Shown here piece after piece: positions 36,416-46,130 of a stretch of 64,000 bases of DNA (its first letter is position 1; each line of letters starts with the position of its first letter). A model generated the notes under the pieces. That model had not been told where the DNA came from, made no database searches, and saw only the letters and a program-made list of their open reading frames with translations. The stretch covers positions 1 through 64,000 of the forward strand of contig PGEI01000003.1 of NCBI GenBank assembly GCA_002894305.1. The letters are read 5' to 3'. Origin of the DNA: Comamonadaceae bacterium CD01. Lineage in GTDB: Bacteria > Pseudomonadota > Gammaproteobacteria > Burkholderiales > Burkholderiaceae_C. A program made the position numbers and the translations under genes.

Positions 36416-37458
36416 CGGTCGGCCTTTCGCGGATCGAGCGCGTCGCGCAGCGCGTCGCCCATGAAGGTCAGCAGCAGCAGTGTGATGACCAACACCGCAA
36501 AGGTGAAGATGGAGATCCACCACGCGTCGATGTTGTTCTTGCCCTGGCTGAGCAGCTCGCCCAGGCTGGGCGTGCCGGGCGGAACGCCCAGGCCGAGGAA
36601 GTCCAGCGAGGTCAGCGCCAGAATGGCCGCGCTCATGCGAAACGGCAAAAAGGTGACCACCGGCACCATCGAGTTGGGCAGGATGTGGCGCCAGATAATG
36701 TGCCGGTTGGGCACGCCCAGCGCCCGCGCCGCCTTGACGTAATCGAGCTGGCGATTGCGCAGAAACTCGGCGCGCACATAGTCCGACAGCCCCATCCAGC
36801 CGAACAGCGACAGCAGCGCCAGCAGCAGCGCCACGCTGGGCGCGAACACCGCGCTGAAGATGATGAGCAGGTACAGCTCGGGCATCGAGCCCCAGATCTC
36901 GATGAAGCGCTGAAAGGCCAGGTCGACCTTGCCGCCAAAAAAACCCTGCACCGCGCCGGCCGCAATGCCCAGCACCACGCCAACGGTGGTCAGCGCCAGG
37001 CCGAACAGCACGCTGACGCGAAAGCCGTAGATCAGCTGCGCCAGCAGGTCGCGCCCGCGGTCATCGGTGCCCAGCCAGTTGTCGCGCGACGGGCCCGACG
37101 GGTTGGGCGCCTTGGCAAAGTAGTTCAGCGTGTTGCTGCCGTAGGGGTTGACCGTGTAGAGCGCCCAGTTGTCGCCCTCGGTGATTTTTTGCCGGACATA
37201 GGGGTCGAGGTAGTCGGCGGGTGTGCTGAAGTCGCCGCCAAACGTCGTCTCCGGGTAGTCGTGCAGCATCGGAAAGTAAGTCTGCCCCTGGTAGCGCACG
37301 ACGAGCGGGCGATCGTTGCTCACCAGCTCGGCGCACAGGCTGAGCAGCACCAGTGCGCAAAACAGCAACAGGCTCCAGTAACCCAGGCGGTTGCGCTTGA
37401 AACGCAGCCAGGCGCGGCGCGCGGGAGACAGGCTGGGCGTCGGCGCGTCGTCAGCCAT
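36412..37458 (-). CDS. yejE: Peptide ABC transporter permease (YejE-like)
   Basis: A 348-residue permease of the oligopeptide type: N-terminal helix (YWSLLLFCALVLLSLC), a long periplasmic loop with FPMLHDYPETTFGGDF and LGTDDRGRDLLAQLIYG typical of YejE, then five helices with the EAA loop KAARALGVPNRHIIWRHILP. ATG 37458 lies inside the last eight bases of the PIN-domain gene upstream, so translation is probably coupled to it. Confidence 0.92.
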   Translation of the reverse strand: MADDAPTPSLSPARRAWLRFKRNRLGYWSLLLFCALVLLSLCAELVSNDRPLVVRYQGQTYFPMLHDYPETTFGGDFSTPADYLDPYVRQKITEGDNWALYTVNPYGSNTLNYFAKAPNPSGPSRDNWLGTDDRGRDLLAQLIYGFRVSVLFGLALTTVGVVLGIAAGAVQGFFGGKVDLAFQRFIEIWGSMPELYLLIIFSAVFAPSVALLLALLSLFGWMGLSDYVRAEFLRNRQLDYVKAARALGVPNRHIIWRHILPNSMVPVVTFLPFRMSAAILALTSLDFLGLGVPPGTPSLGELLSQGKNNIDAWWISIFTFAVLVITLLLLTFMGDALRDALDPRKADR

Positions 37459-37879
37459 GGCTCGCGTCCGCCAGCAGGTTGTGAAAAGGCTCACGGCTCT
37501 TGAAGCGATAGGCGCCGAGGCCGCGCTCGTCAGTGGTCAGGATGCGACCGTGGCCCAGGTGCTCGGCCAGCAGCACCAGCGAGCCGTCGGCCAGGTCCAT
37601 CGGCAGACTGGCGTAACGCTGCATCAGGTGCGCCAGTCGCTCGGTTTGCGGCGCGTCCCACTGCCAGACGGCAATGCCGCCGGCCGCCACATCGCGCAGC
37701 AGGGCCTGCGCGGCGTCGGTGCCAATCCAGCGCGTAAGCAGGTGCGTGGCTTTGGTCAGCACCGGCCAGGTGGTAATCCAGCCCTCGCCCTGCGTGTGCA
37801 GTACCCCGGTGGCGCGGCTGTGCCAAGCGTCGTCGGAGTCTGCCAGCGCGTAGAAGAAGCCAGCGTCGACGATGATCAC
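37451..37879 (-). CDS. PIN-domain protein, VapC-like toxin with altered active site
   Basis: A 142-residue PIN-domain protein, the family of Mg-dependent RNases that serve as toxins. Catalytic acidic residues are expected at D5 (IIVDAGFFYAL), a glutamate in the TTWPVLTEA motif, and aspartates in PMDLADGSL (D95, D98) and ILTTDERG (D117). Here the second position is lysine (K43 in TTWPVLTKA), which would weaken metal binding. Start and stop overlap both neighbours: TGATG with the RHH gene, eight bases with yejE. It may be an inactivated or repurposed toxin held in the operon. Confidence 0.82.
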   Translation of the reverse strand: MIIVDAGFFYALADSDDAWHSRATGVLHTQGEGWITTWPVLTKATHLLTRWIGTDAAQALLRDVAAGGIAVWQWDAPQTERLAHLMQRYASLPMDLADGSLVLLAEHLGHGRILTTDERGLGAYRFKSREPFHNLLADASHG

Positions 37880-38253
37880 GCGTCGCCCGCCCGGGACGGT
37901 TTTTCAGGTTTGGAGGCGGCAGGCGGCTGGGCTGCATAGGGCGTCACCGGCTCATGCACAGCTGGCGCGCGGTCGTGGTGCTTGTTGCCCCATCCCTCGG
38001 CCAGACGCGTCTTGTAACTGCCGGCCACGTCGGTCCGGCCGCTGCGGCCCTTGCCGACGAACGCCGCGAAGTGCGCCAGGCCCCCGCGTCGCGCCCGCAC
38101 CTGTTCATAGTAGTACTGCACGCTGGTGCGCAGCACCTCGCTCACGCCCAGACCAGTGGCTTCGGCCAGGTAATTGAGCTGCTGCTCGGCTTCGCCCTCG
38201 AAACGCGCATTGACCCGCATGGCCGACTTCCCGGAAAGATGTTTGTCATGCAT
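37876..38253 (-). CDS. Ribbon-helix-helix antitoxin-like protein
   Basis: A 125-residue protein (114 if it starts at the in-frame ATG 38220). Residues ~12-50 look like a ribbon-helix-helix DNA-binding fold (MRVNARFEGEAEQQLNYLAE, TGLGVSEVLRTSVQYYYEQV). The region GKGRSGRTDVAGSYKTRL resembles the toxin-wrapping tail seen in antitoxins paired with PIN toxins. The last ~40 residues are Pro/Ala-rich. It overlaps the PIN gene and lies 12 bases after yejB, so it is transcribed with the transporter. Family-level identification is by pattern. Confidence 0.78.
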   Translation of the reverse strand: MHDKHLSGKSAMRVNARFEGEAEQQLNYLAEATGLGVSEVLRTSVQYYYEQVRARRGGLAHFAAFVGKGRSGRTDVAGSYKTRLAEGWGNKHHDRAPAVHEPVTPYAAQPPAASKPEKPSRAGDA

Positions 38254-38265
38254 TGTATGACGAAC

Positions 38266-39300
38266 TCAGTCGAATTTCACGCGCGGATCGACCCACACGT
38301 AGCACAGGTCGCTGATCAGCTTGGTCACCAGGCCGATCAGCGTGAACAAATAGAGCGTGCCCAGCACCACCGGATAGTCGCGGCGGATCACGCTCTCATA
38401 GCTCAGCAATCCCAGGCCGTCGAGCGAGAACAGCGTCTCGATCAGCAGCGAGCCGGTGAAGAACGCGCCGATGAAGGCCGACGGAAAGCCGGTGACGATG
38501 GGAATCAAGGCATTGCGAAACACATGGCCCCACAGCACCTGGCGCTCGCTCAGCCCCTTGGCGCGCGCGGTCAGCACATATTGCTTGCGGATTTCTTCGA
38601 GAAACGCGTTCTTGGTCAGCATGGCCGTCACTGCAAAACTGCCCGCCACCATGGCTGTGACCGGCAGCGTGATGTGCCACAGATAGTCGACGATGCGCGC
38701 GCCCCAGGCCAGCTCGTCCCAGTTGCTGGAGGTGAGCCCGCGCAGCGGAAACCACTGCAATTGCCCGCCAAACACCACCAGCAGCGCCACGCCCAGCACA
38801 AAACCCGGAATGGCATAGCCCACGAGGATGATCAGCGTCGTCACCAGGTCGAAGCGCGAACCCGCGCGCACCGCCTTGGCCACGCCCAGCGGCACGGCCA
38901 CCAGGTAGCTGATGAAGAAGGTCCACAGCCCCAAGCTGATCGAGACCGGCATCTTCTCCTTGACCAGCTGCCACACGTCCTTGTTCTGAAAGAAGCTGCG
39001 CCCCAGGTCGAAGCGGGCGAACTGCCCCAGCATCTGCACGAAACGCTCGTGCGCCGGCTTGTCGAAGCCGTAAAGCTTCTTGATCTGCGCGAGGCGCTGC
39101 GTGTCCACCCCCTGAGCGCCGCGGTAGGCCATGCCCGCCCCCTCGGCACCGCCGTGGCCCGCAGCGCCAGCCTTGGCCTCGGCCAGGTACTGCTCCACCG
39201 GCCCGCCGGGTACAAACTGAATCACCACAAAGGTGAGCAACAGCACGCCAAGCAGCGTGGGCAGCATCAGCAGCAGGCGTTTGACGATATAGGCCAACAT
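38266..39300 (-). CDS. yejB: Peptide ABC transporter permease (YejB-like)
   Basis: A 344-residue oligopeptide-type permease starting MLAYIVKRLLLMLPTLLGVL, with LTFVVIQFVPGGPVEQYLAE, a YejB-specific long loop (KKLYGFDKPAHERFVQML, FFQNKDVWQLVKEKMPVS), and the EAA loop TARAKGLSERQVLWGHVFRN. First gene of the operon in this window. The usual upstream binding-protein gene yejA is absent: the next gene upstream is on the other strand. Confidence 0.92.
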   Translation of the reverse strand: MLAYIVKRLLLMLPTLLGVLLLTFVVIQFVPGGPVEQYLAEAKAGAAGHGGAEGAGMAYRGAQGVDTQRLAQIKKLYGFDKPAHERFVQMLGQFARFDLGRSFFQNKDVWQLVKEKMPVSISLGLWTFFISYLVAVPLGVAKAVRAGSRFDLVTTLIILVGYAIPGFVLGVALLVVFGGQLQWFPLRGLTSSNWDELAWGARIVDYLWHITLPVTAMVAGSFAVTAMLTKNAFLEEIRKQYVLTARAKGLSERQVLWGHVFRNALIPIVTGFPSAFIGAFFTGSLLIETLFSLDGLGLLSYESVIRRDYPVVLGTLYLFTLIGLVTKLISDLCYVWVDPRVKFD

Positions 39301-39462
39301 GGGTGGTCATTATCATGACAAGCCGGCCCCGCCAGCGGCAAGGCGTGTGCCATGCACCGCGCACGGGCGCATCCCCCGATGCGCGGCAAGCCGCAGCGAA
39401 TGACCTTGTTTGACAAAAATGGGCAGCCACCGGGCGCACGCACTTCTACACTTACGCCGCCC

Positions 39463-39729
39463 ATGCCCCTGTCCACCGCCACTACCGCCATGCGCCGACG
39501 CTTCGTCGGCTGCGTCGCCGAAGCGTGCGGCCTGGGCGCGCGGGCCGCCCACTCACCCTGGCACTTCGTGGCGCGCACGGAAGCCTCGCTGGCCCATGCC
39601 AACGCCCTGGTGCACGCAGCGCTGCAGGCGGGCTTCGACCAGATTAGGCGCGACGGGCAATTCGTCCGCACCTGGGAATACCGCCGCAAGCGGCCCACAC
39701 GCCACCTGCTGCTGCAGCCGGTCGGGTGA
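39463..39729 (+). CDS. Small hypothetical protein
   Basis: An 88-residue basic protein not recognised. It is rich in Arg and His (RRRFVGCVAEACGLGARAAH, ending WEYRRKRPTRHLLLQPVG), with no signal peptide or membrane segment. An earlier in-frame ATG at 39352 exists, but the added part is low-complexity. Its stop overlaps the GTG start of the diguanylate cyclase gene by four bases (GTGA), which favours a real, co-translated gene. Confidence 0.5.
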   Translation: MPLSTATTAMRRRFVGCVAEACGLGARAAHSPWHFVARTEASLAHANALVHAALQAGFDQIRRDGQFVRTWEYRRKRPTRHLLLQPVG

Positions 39730-40940
39730 GCGGCAGAAAGCCCTGCGCCGTGCCCCATTCGTCCCGAACGCTCCACGCCCGCTTCGTGCGCCAGCTGCTG
39801 CCCGTGCTGACGCTGGCCTTCGTGCTGGCGGCGCTGGGCACCGCGTGGGTCAACCTGCGCCACCAGCGCAGCGACGCAGAAAACCAGCGCCAGCAGACGC
39901 TGCAGGTCTTTGGCACCGCACTGTCCAAACCGCTGCGGGACTGCGACAGCGCCACCGCCACCAGTATTGCCCAGGCCATGCTGCTGCAGCCCCAGGTGCG
40001 CAGCGTCACCGTCGAAGACCAGTGCGCGCAAAGCCTCATCCAGACCGGCGCCGCAACGCGAGCGCCCTCGTCCGACCTGCTGCATGCCCCCCTGCACTAC
40101 GTGGACGAGGCGGGCGCCCGGCACCCGGTCGGCGAGCTGCGCATCGGCTTTGCACCCGTGTCGTTCATCGACTCCGCCTTCGAAACCCTGGCCCTGCAAC
40201 TGGTGATCTTCATCGCCATGCTGCAAGCGGTCATCACCAGCGCCGCCTGGGCGCTTGAGCGCATCATCGGCCAGCCCCTGCACCTGCTGCGCCAGGCCAT
40301 GCGCAGCCACCGCACGCTCGAATCCGTGCCCGCGCATTGGGCCGCCGAGATCACCGAAGTCGCACAGACCTACAACACCCAGGTCAACGAACTGCAGCGC
40401 CTGGCGCACTACGACGCGCTGACCGGCCTGGCCAACCGCACCCTGTTCGACTCCCACCTGCAGCGCTGCCTGCGGCGCGTGCAACGCCGCGAAAATGCGC
40501 TGCACGTCCTGGTGCTGGACCTGGACGACTTCAAGCCCATCAACGACCGCCACGGCCACCAGGCGGGCGACCTGGTGCTGCAAACCATTGCCGCTCGCCT
40601 GCAGGCCATGGTGCGCCCCACCGACATGGTCGCGCGGCTGGGCGGCGATGAATTCGTCATCGTGCTGAGCGGCGGCGAAACCGACCCCGCGCTCGACGCG
40701 CACGCCCTGCTCCAGCGGCTGCAACACAGCATTGCCCAACCCATCGCCCATCGCCATGGGCAACTGCAAGTCCACGCCAGCGTGGGCCTGGCCACCTACC
40801 CGCACGACGGCAATACCGCCCAGGCCCTGCTGGCGCACGCCGACCAGGCCATGTACGCAGCCAAGGGCGGCGCCACGCCGCGCGCCGGCATCCCAAGGCA
40901 AGACGCCGCGTGGACACGGCAGCAGGTTGGCAATCGTTGA
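39726..40940 (+). CDS. Membrane-bound diguanylate cyclase (GGDEF)
   Basis: A 404-residue protein: helix (~23-42, LLPVLTLAFVLAALGTAW), a periplasmic sensor region (~45-155), second helix (~158-180), a short HAMP-like linker, and a GGDEF domain (~235-390). The active site is RLGGDEFVIVLSGGE and the inhibitory I-site RPTD lies five residues before it, so c-di-GMP synthesis with product feedback is expected. The signal is unknown. The start is GTG at 39726, coupled to the small upstream gene. Confidence 0.87.
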   Translation: MSGRKPCAVPHSSRTLHARFVRQLLPVLTLAFVLAALGTAWVNLRHQRSDAENQRQQTLQVFGTALSKPLRDCDSATATSIAQAMLLQPQVRSVTVEDQCAQSLIQTGAATRAPSSDLLHAPLHYVDEAGARHPVGELRIGFAPVSFIDSAFETLALQLVIFIAMLQAVITSAAWALERIIGQPLHLLRQAMRSHRTLESVPAHWAAEITEVAQTYNTQVNELQRLAHYDALTGLANRTLFDSHLQRCLRRVQRRENALHVLVLDLDDFKPINDRHGHQAGDLVLQTIAARLQAMVRPTDMVARLGGDEFVIVLSGGETDPALDAHALLQRLQHSIAQPIAHRHGQLQVHASVGLATYPHDGNTAQALLAHADQAMYAAKGGATPRAGIPRQDAAWTRQQVGNR

Positions 40941-41023
40941 CCATGTCCGCCCGTGCCTTGCTGCAACAATGCGCGCTTGCAGCCGCGCCATGGGGCGCGG
41001 CGCAGCACAACCCAGGAGAAAAC

Positions 41024-41365
41024 ATGGCTGGCAAGTTCGAACTCAAGAAATCCAAGAACGACAAATTCCACTTCAACCTGCACGCCGGCAATGGCCAGGT
41101 CATCCTGACCAGCGAGATGTACGAGGCCAAGGCCAGCGCGCTCAACGGCATCGAGTCGGTCAAAAAGAACGGCGCCGAAGCCGCCCGCTACGAAAAGCTC
41201 ACCGCCAAGGACGGCTCGCCCTACTTCGTGCTCAAGGCCACCAACGGCCAGGTCATCGGCCAAAGCCAGATGTACTCCGGCGAAGCAGCGCGCGACAACG
41301 GCATCCAATCCTGCATCAACAACGCGCCGGGCGCGGTGGTGGACGATCAGACCGCTGCCGCCTGA
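41024..41365 (+). CDS. YegP/UPF0339 family protein (tandem DUF1508)
   Basis: A 113-residue protein made of two DUF1508 repeats: GKFELKKSKNDKFHFNLHAG with GQVILTSEMYEAKASALNGI, then ARYEKLTAKDGSPYFVLKAT with GQVIGQSQMYSGEAARDNGI. Each is a ~50-residue beta-hairpin-rich unit. The function of the family is unknown. ATG 41024 follows a strong aggaga ribosome site. A terminator follows. Confidence 0.9.
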   Translation: MAGKFELKKSKNDKFHFNLHAGNGQVILTSEMYEAKASALNGIESVKKNGAEAARYEKLTAKDGSPYFVLKATNGQVIGQSQMYSGEAARDNGIQSCINNAPGAVVDDQTAAA

Positions 41366-41394
41366 GAATTGGCGGGGGCGAGTACAAAAGACGG

Positions 41395-41434
41395 CAAGGC
41401 CGCTTCCTCGGAGAGGACAGCGGCCTTGGTTTTT
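41395..41434. terminator. Bidirectional terminator between the DUF1508 gene and ppc
   Basis: Stem caaggccgct (41395-41404)/agcggccttg (41419-41428), 10 bp, followed on the plus strand by gttttt and on the minus strand by a weaker T tract. It separates two converging genes. Confidence 0.8.
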
Positions 41435-41450
41435 GGCGCAGCGGCGCAAA

Positions 41451-44294
41451 TCAACCCGTATTGCGCAACCCCGCCGCAATCCCATTGATGCAGATGTGAA
41501 TACCGGTGCGCACGCGCTCGTCGCCCTGGCCGGCGCGCCAGCGGCGGATCAGCTCGACCTGCAAGTGGTGTAGCGGGTCGATGTAGGGAAAGCGGTGGCG
41601 TATCGAGCGCGCCAGCGCGCTGTTGTGCGCCAGGCGCACCTTGTTGCCGGTGATGCGTTCCAGCGCCTCGGTGGTGCGCTGCCATTCCTGCTCGATGGCG
41701 CCAAACACCTGCTTGCGCAGGCGCGCGTTGCCGACCAGCTCGCTGTAGCGCTTGGCCAGTGCCAGGTCGCTCTTGGCCAGCACCATGTCCATGTTGGACA
41801 GCAGCGTGCTGAAGAATGGCCACTGGCGGTGCATCTTGCGCAGCAGCGCCAGCTGCGCCTTGGGGTCTTTGCCGGGCGCGTCGATGAAGGCCTGTACGGC
41901 CGAGCCAAAGCCGTACCAGCCGGGCAGCGTCAGGCGGCACTGGCCCCAGCTGAAGCCCCAGGGAATGGCGCGCAGATCCTCGATCTTCTGGCTGGCCTTG
42001 CGCGACGCGGGGCGCGAGCCGATGTTCAGTTCGGCGATCTCGCGGATCGGCGTGGCGCTGAAGAAGTAGTCGGTAAAGCCCGGCGTGTCGTACACCAGCG
42101 CGCGGTAGGCGGCCATGCTGGCGCGCGACAGCTGCTCGGCCGCCGCCAGAAACGCGGGCGTGGCGGGCTTGGTGGGCTGCAGCAGCGTGGCCTCCAGCGT
42201 CGCGGCGACCAGCGTCTCCAGGTTGCGCCGGCCGATCTCGGGGTTGGCGTATTTGCTGGCGATCACCTCGCCCTGCTCGGTCAGGCGGATCTGCCCGCGC
42301 ACCGTGCCCGGCGGCTGCGCCAGGATGGCCTGGTAGCTGGGGCCGCCGCCGCGCCCCACGGTGCCTCCGCGGCCATGGAACATGCGCAGGCGGATGTCCT
42401 GGCCGCTGTTGCGTGCGTTCACTTCGTCGAACAGCGCCACCAGCGCGATCTCGGCGCGGTACAGCTCCCAATTGCTGGTGAAGATGCCGCCGTCCTTGTT
42501 GCTGTCGCTGTAGCCCAGCATGATGTCCTGCTCGGCGCCGCCGGCGCGCAGCAGGTCAAGCACGCCGTCGATGGCGTAAAAGCCCCGCATGATGCCGGCG
42601 GCGTTGCGCAGGTCTTCGATGGTCTCGAACAGCGGCACGGCGATGAGCTCGGCGCGCGCGTCGGCGTCGCCCAGCGCGCCGTGCATCAGGCCCACCTCTT
42701 TTTGCAGCAGCAGCACCTCCAGCAGGTCGCTCACCGTCTCGGTGTGGCTGATGATGTAGTGGCGAATCGCCTCGCGCCCGTGGGCGCGCAGCAGGTCGCG
42801 CGCGGCCTCGAAGATGGCCATCTCGTGCGCCGTGTGCTCCGAGTACTGCAGGCCGATGACGCGCAGCGGCCGTGCGTCGCGCAGCAGGCGCTGCAGCAGC
42901 TGCTGGCGCGCGTCCTCGTCCAGCGCGCCGTAGTCGGGCGTGATGCGCGCGCTGGCCAGCAGCTCGGTGATCACGCGCTCGTGCTGGTCCGAGCTTTGGC
43001 GCAGGTCCACCGTCGCCAGGTGAAAGCCGAAGACCTCGGCCGCGCGGATCAGCGGGTGCAGGCGCTGCAGCGCCAGCGCGCTGCCCTGGTGCGAGTCCAG
43101 CGACGCCTCGATGACACGCAGGTCGGCCAGAAAGTCCTGCGCGCTGGCATAGGCCGGGCGCTGCGCCAGCGCATGCAGCGCCGATTCGCCCCCGGTCAGC
43201 TGCGTGAGCGTGGCCGCCAGGCGCGCGTAGATGCCCGACAGCGCGCGGCGGTAGGGCTCGTCGCTGCGGTGCGCGCTCAGGTCGCCCGAGGCGTCGGCCA
43301 GCGCGGCCAGCGCTGGCGTGACCTGCACCAGCTTGGACGACAGCGACAGCTCGCGCCCGAGCTGGTTGACCTCTTGCAGATAGTGGTGCAGCGCCACGGC
43401 GCACTGGCGCCCCAGTGCCAGGCGCAGCGTGTCGGCGCCCACGTTGGGGTTGCCGTCGCGGTCGCCGCCGATCCACTGGCCCATGCGCAAGAAGCTGGCC
43501 ACGGGCTGGCCGGCGCCCAGTGCCGCCTCCAGGTCGGCGTACAGCCGGGGGATTTCCTGCAGGAACGTGTATTCGTAATAGCTCAGCGCGTTCTCGATCT
43601 CGTCGGCCACCGTCAGCCGCGTGTAGCGCAGCAGCCGTGTCTGCCACAGCTGGGCCACGCGTGTGTGCAATTGCTCGTCGTTGGCCTGCAACTGGCGCGG
43701 GGTCAGCGTGTCACGCGCAGCGTTGTACAGCTGGGCGCGCGCCTGGATGTCGTCGCGCTCGGCCAGCAGCTGGGCGATGTCGCGCTCCGAATCCAGGATG
43801 CTCTTGCGCTGCACCTCGGTGGGATGGGCGGTGAGCACGGGCGATACATAGCTGGTCGCCAGCGTGCGCGCCACCGCGTCGGGCGTGATGCCGGCCCAGC
43901 GCAGGCGCGACAGCGCCACCTCGATGCTGCCCTCCTGCTGGCTGCCGGCGCGCTCGTGCACCGCGCGGCGGCGGATGTGGTGGCGATCCTCGGCCAGGTT
44001 GGCCAGGTGGCTGAAATAGGTGAAAGCGCGTATCACGCTCACCGTCTGGTCGCCGCTGAGCGACTTGAGCAGTTTTTTGAGCGCGCGGTCGGCCGCCAAG
44101 TCCTGGTCGCGGCGAAACGCCACCGACAGCTGGCGCACCTGCTCGACCAGCGCATAGGCGGCCTCGCCCTCCTGCAGGCGGATCACGTCGCCCAGAATGC
44201 GCCCCAGCAGGCGGATGTCGCGGATCAGCGGAGCGTCCTTGTCGGCCTTGCGGACGGGCGTCTCCTGCGGTGCTGCGTCGTTGGGTGCTGCCAT
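41451..44294 (-). CDS. ppc: Phosphoenolpyruvate carboxylase
   Basis: A 947-residue enzyme making oxaloacetate from PEP and bicarbonate, replenishing the TCA cycle. The two signatures are intact: [15 protein letters not shown] with the catalytic histidine (~H157), and [20 protein letters not shown] with the second active-site segment. The C-terminus ends in NTG, the expected -NTG end of bacterial PEPC. The length is normal. It is divergent from hemC, with a 100-base promoter region between. Confidence 0.96.
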   Translation of the reverse strand: MAAPNDAAPQETPVRKADKDAPLIRDIRLLGRILGDVIRLQEGEAAYALVEQVRQLSVAFRRDQDLAADRALKKLLKSLSGDQTVSVIRAFTYFSHLANLAEDRHHIRRRAVHERAGSQQEGSIEVALSRLRWAGITPDAVARTLATSYVSPVLTAHPTEVQRKSILDSERDIAQLLAERDDIQARAQLYNAARDTLTPRQLQANDEQLHTRVAQLWQTRLLRYTRLTVADEIENALSYYEYTFLQEIPRLYADLEAALGAGQPVASFLRMGQWIGGDRDGNPNVGADTLRLALGRQCAVALHHYLQEVNQLGRELSLSSKLVQVTPALAALADASGDLSAHRSDEPYRRALSGIYARLAATLTQLTGGESALHALAQRPAYASAQDFLADLRVIEASLDSHQGSALALQRLHPLIRAAEVFGFHLATVDLRQSSDQHERVITELLASARITPDYGALDEDARQQLLQRLLRDARPLRVIGLQYSEHTAHEMAIFEAARDLLRAHGREAIRHYIISHTETVSDLLEVLLLQKEVGLMHGALGDADARAELIAVPLFETIEDLRNAAGIMRGFYAIDGVLDLLRAGGAEQDIMLGYSDSNKDGGIFTSNWELYRAEIALVALFDEVNARNSGQDIRLRMFHGRGGTVGRGGGPSYQAILAQPPGTVRGQIRLTEQGEVIASKYANPEIGRRNLETLVAATLEATLLQPTKPATPAFLAAAEQLSRASMAAYRALVYDTPGFTDYFFSATPIREIAELNIGSRPASRKASQKIEDLRAIPWGFSWGQCRLTLPGWYGFGSAVQAFIDAPGKDPKAQLALLRKMHRQWPFFSTLLSNMDMVLAKSDLALAKRYSELVGNARLRKQVFGAIEQEWQRTTEALERITGNKVRLAHNSALARSIRHRFPYIDPLHHLQVELIRRWRAGQGDERVRTGIHICINGIAAGLRNTG

Positions 44295-44394
44295 GGCGGG
44301 TCTCTCGGGTCAGTGTCGCGATATTGCAGCGCAGCATGCTAGCATTCCCGGCGGCCCTCGCCCGTGAAGGCCGCAGTCTGTTTGCAGCCGTTCC

Positions 44395-45324
44395 ATGACC
44401 TCCAGCCCCACTCCCCCTTCCCGCATCACCATCGCCACCCGCGAGAGCCAGCTGGCCCTGTGGCAGGCCGAGCACGTGCAGTCACTGTTGATCGCGCGCG
44501 GCCACCAGGCCGGCATTCTGGGCATGACCACGCGCGGCGACCAGATCCTGGACCGCACGCTGTCCAAGGTGGGCGGCAAGGGCCTGTTCGTCAAAGAGCT
44601 GGAGGTGGCGTTGCAAGAGGGCAACGCCGACATTGCGGTGCACTCGCTCAAGGACGTGCCCATGGAGCTGCCCGCCGGCTTTGCGCTGGCCTGCGTGATG
44701 CTGCGCGAAGACCCGCGCGACGCTTTCGTCTCGCCGCACTACGCGCGCCTGCAGGATTTGCCGCAGGGCGCGGTGGTCGGCACCTCCAGCCTGCGCCGCC
44801 AGGTGCTGCTGCAGGCGCTGCGCCCCGACCTGAAGATAGAGCCGCTGCGCGGCAATGTACAGACGCGCCTGCGCAAGCTCGACGAGGGCCAGTACGCGGC
44901 CATCGTTCTGGCGGCCGCGGGCTTGAAGCGCCTGGGCCTGCACGAGCGCATCCGCAGCGTGTTCGAGCCCACCGAGATGCTGCCCGCCGCCGGCCAGGGC
45001 GCGTTGGGCATAGAGATTCGCGCCGACCGCCAGGATCTGATCGACACGCTGGCACCGCTGGCCGACGAGCGCACCTGGCTCACTGTGACCGCCGAGCGCG
45101 CGGTCAGCCGCGCCATGGGCGGCAGCTGCTCCATGCCGCTGGCCGCGCACGGCCAATGGCAGGACGACACGCTGGCGCTGCACGCCGCCTGGGGCGACCT
45201 GGAAGGCGGCCAGCCGCTGGTGCGCGCCCAGGGCCAGGCGCCGGTTGCCACGCTGGCGCAGGCCGACGCGCTGGGGCTTGAAGTGGCCGCGCGCCTGCAG
45301 GCGGGCGGCGCGCGCAAGGCATGA
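44395..45324 (+). CDS. hemC: Porphobilinogen deaminase (hydroxymethylbilane synthase)
   Basis: A 309-residue enzyme joining four porphobilinogen units. The dipyrromethane cofactor is anchored at C245 in [12 protein letters not shown]; substrate contacts are [37 protein letters not shown] and TSSLRRQ. It is the first gene of a four-gene haem operon; its stop overlaps hemD by four bases. Confidence 0.95.
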   Translation: MTSSPTPPSRITIATRESQLALWQAEHVQSLLIARGHQAGILGMTTRGDQILDRTLSKVGGKGLFVKELEVALQEGNADIAVHSLKDVPMELPAGFALACVMLREDPRDAFVSPHYARLQDLPQGAVVGTSSLRRQVLLQALRPDLKIEPLRGNVQTRLRKLDEGQYAAIVLAAAGLKRLGLHERIRSVFEPTEMLPAAGQGALGIEIRADRQDLIDTLAPLADERTWLTVTAERAVSRAMGGSCSMPLAAHGQWQDDTLALHAAWGDLEGGQPLVRAQGQAPVATLAQADALGLEVAARLQAGGARKA

Positions 45325-46130
45325 GCCCGGTCGTCGTCACCCGGCCCGCGCGCGACGCCGCGCAATGGGTGGGCGACCTGCAGGCGCTGGGCATAGACGC
45401 GCTGGCGCTGCCGCTGATCGACATCCACGCGGTCAGCACCGCGCCGCTGCAGCAGGCGCTGGTGCAGGCCCGGTTGCACGCACAGGCCGGCCGCTACCAG
45501 GCCATCATGGTCGTCAGCGGCAACGCGGCGACGCATTTCTTCACGCCCGCACTCGTGGCGGCGCTGGCCGCACAGCCCGGGGGCGGCACCCGCATCTGGG
45601 CGCCCGGCCCCGGAACGGCCGGCCAGCTGCAGGCGCTGGGCCTGCCGCCCGGCTGCATCGACAGCCCCGCCGCCGACGCACGGCAGTTCGACTCCGAATC
45701 CCTGTGGCAGTCCGTCGGCCCGCGAGTGGGCACGGGCACGCGCGTGCTCGTCGTGCGCGGCACCAGCACCCCGGCGCTCGAAGGCGGCAACGGCCGTGAC
45801 TGGCTGGCCGCTCGCATTGCCGCGGCTGGCGGCCAGGCCGACTTCGTCGCCGCCTACGAGCGCGCCGCCCCCGCCTGGAGCAGCGCCGACCTGCAGCAGC
45901 TGCGTGCGCTGCTTGCCAGCGACCCGCTGTGGCTGCTGAGCAGCTCCGAGGCGCTGAGCCACCTGGTCGCCGCGCTGCCCAGGCACGACTGGAGCGCCTG
46001 CCGCGCGCTGGCCACCCACCCGCGCATTGCGCAAAGCGCCACCGGCCACGGTTTTGGCCGGGTGCTGCAATGCCGTCCCACCCTGGCCGACGTGGCCGCA
46101 TCGATAAAATCCGAGCATGAGCGCCGATAA
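45321..46130 (+). CDS. hemD: Uroporphyrinogen-III synthase
   Basis: A 269-residue enzyme closing and inverting ring D of the tetrapyrrole. HemD is poorly conserved, but [20 protein letters not shown] at the start, [11 protein letters not shown], and SSSEALSHL near the end fit the family. It sits between hemC (ATGA overlap) and hemX (14-base overlap), which makes the assignment firm. Confidence 0.9.
   Translation: MSPVVVTRPARDAAQWVGDLQALGIDALALPLIDIHAVSTAPLQQALVQARLHAQAGRYQAIMVVSGNAATHFFTPALVAALAAQPGGGTRIWAPGPGTAGQLQALGLPPGCIDSPAADARQFDSESLWQSVGPRVGTGTRVLVVRGTSTPALEGGNGRDWLAARIAAAGGQADFVAAYERAAPAWSSADLQQLRALLASDPLWLLSSSEALSHLVAALPRHDWSACRALATHPRIAQSATGHGFGRVLQCRPTLADVAASIKSEHERR

Noticed and set aside
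36936-36948. Homopolymer A run in yejE (36942 region) as a frameshift
   Set aside because: The yejE frame is intact on both sides, with EAA loop and normal length.
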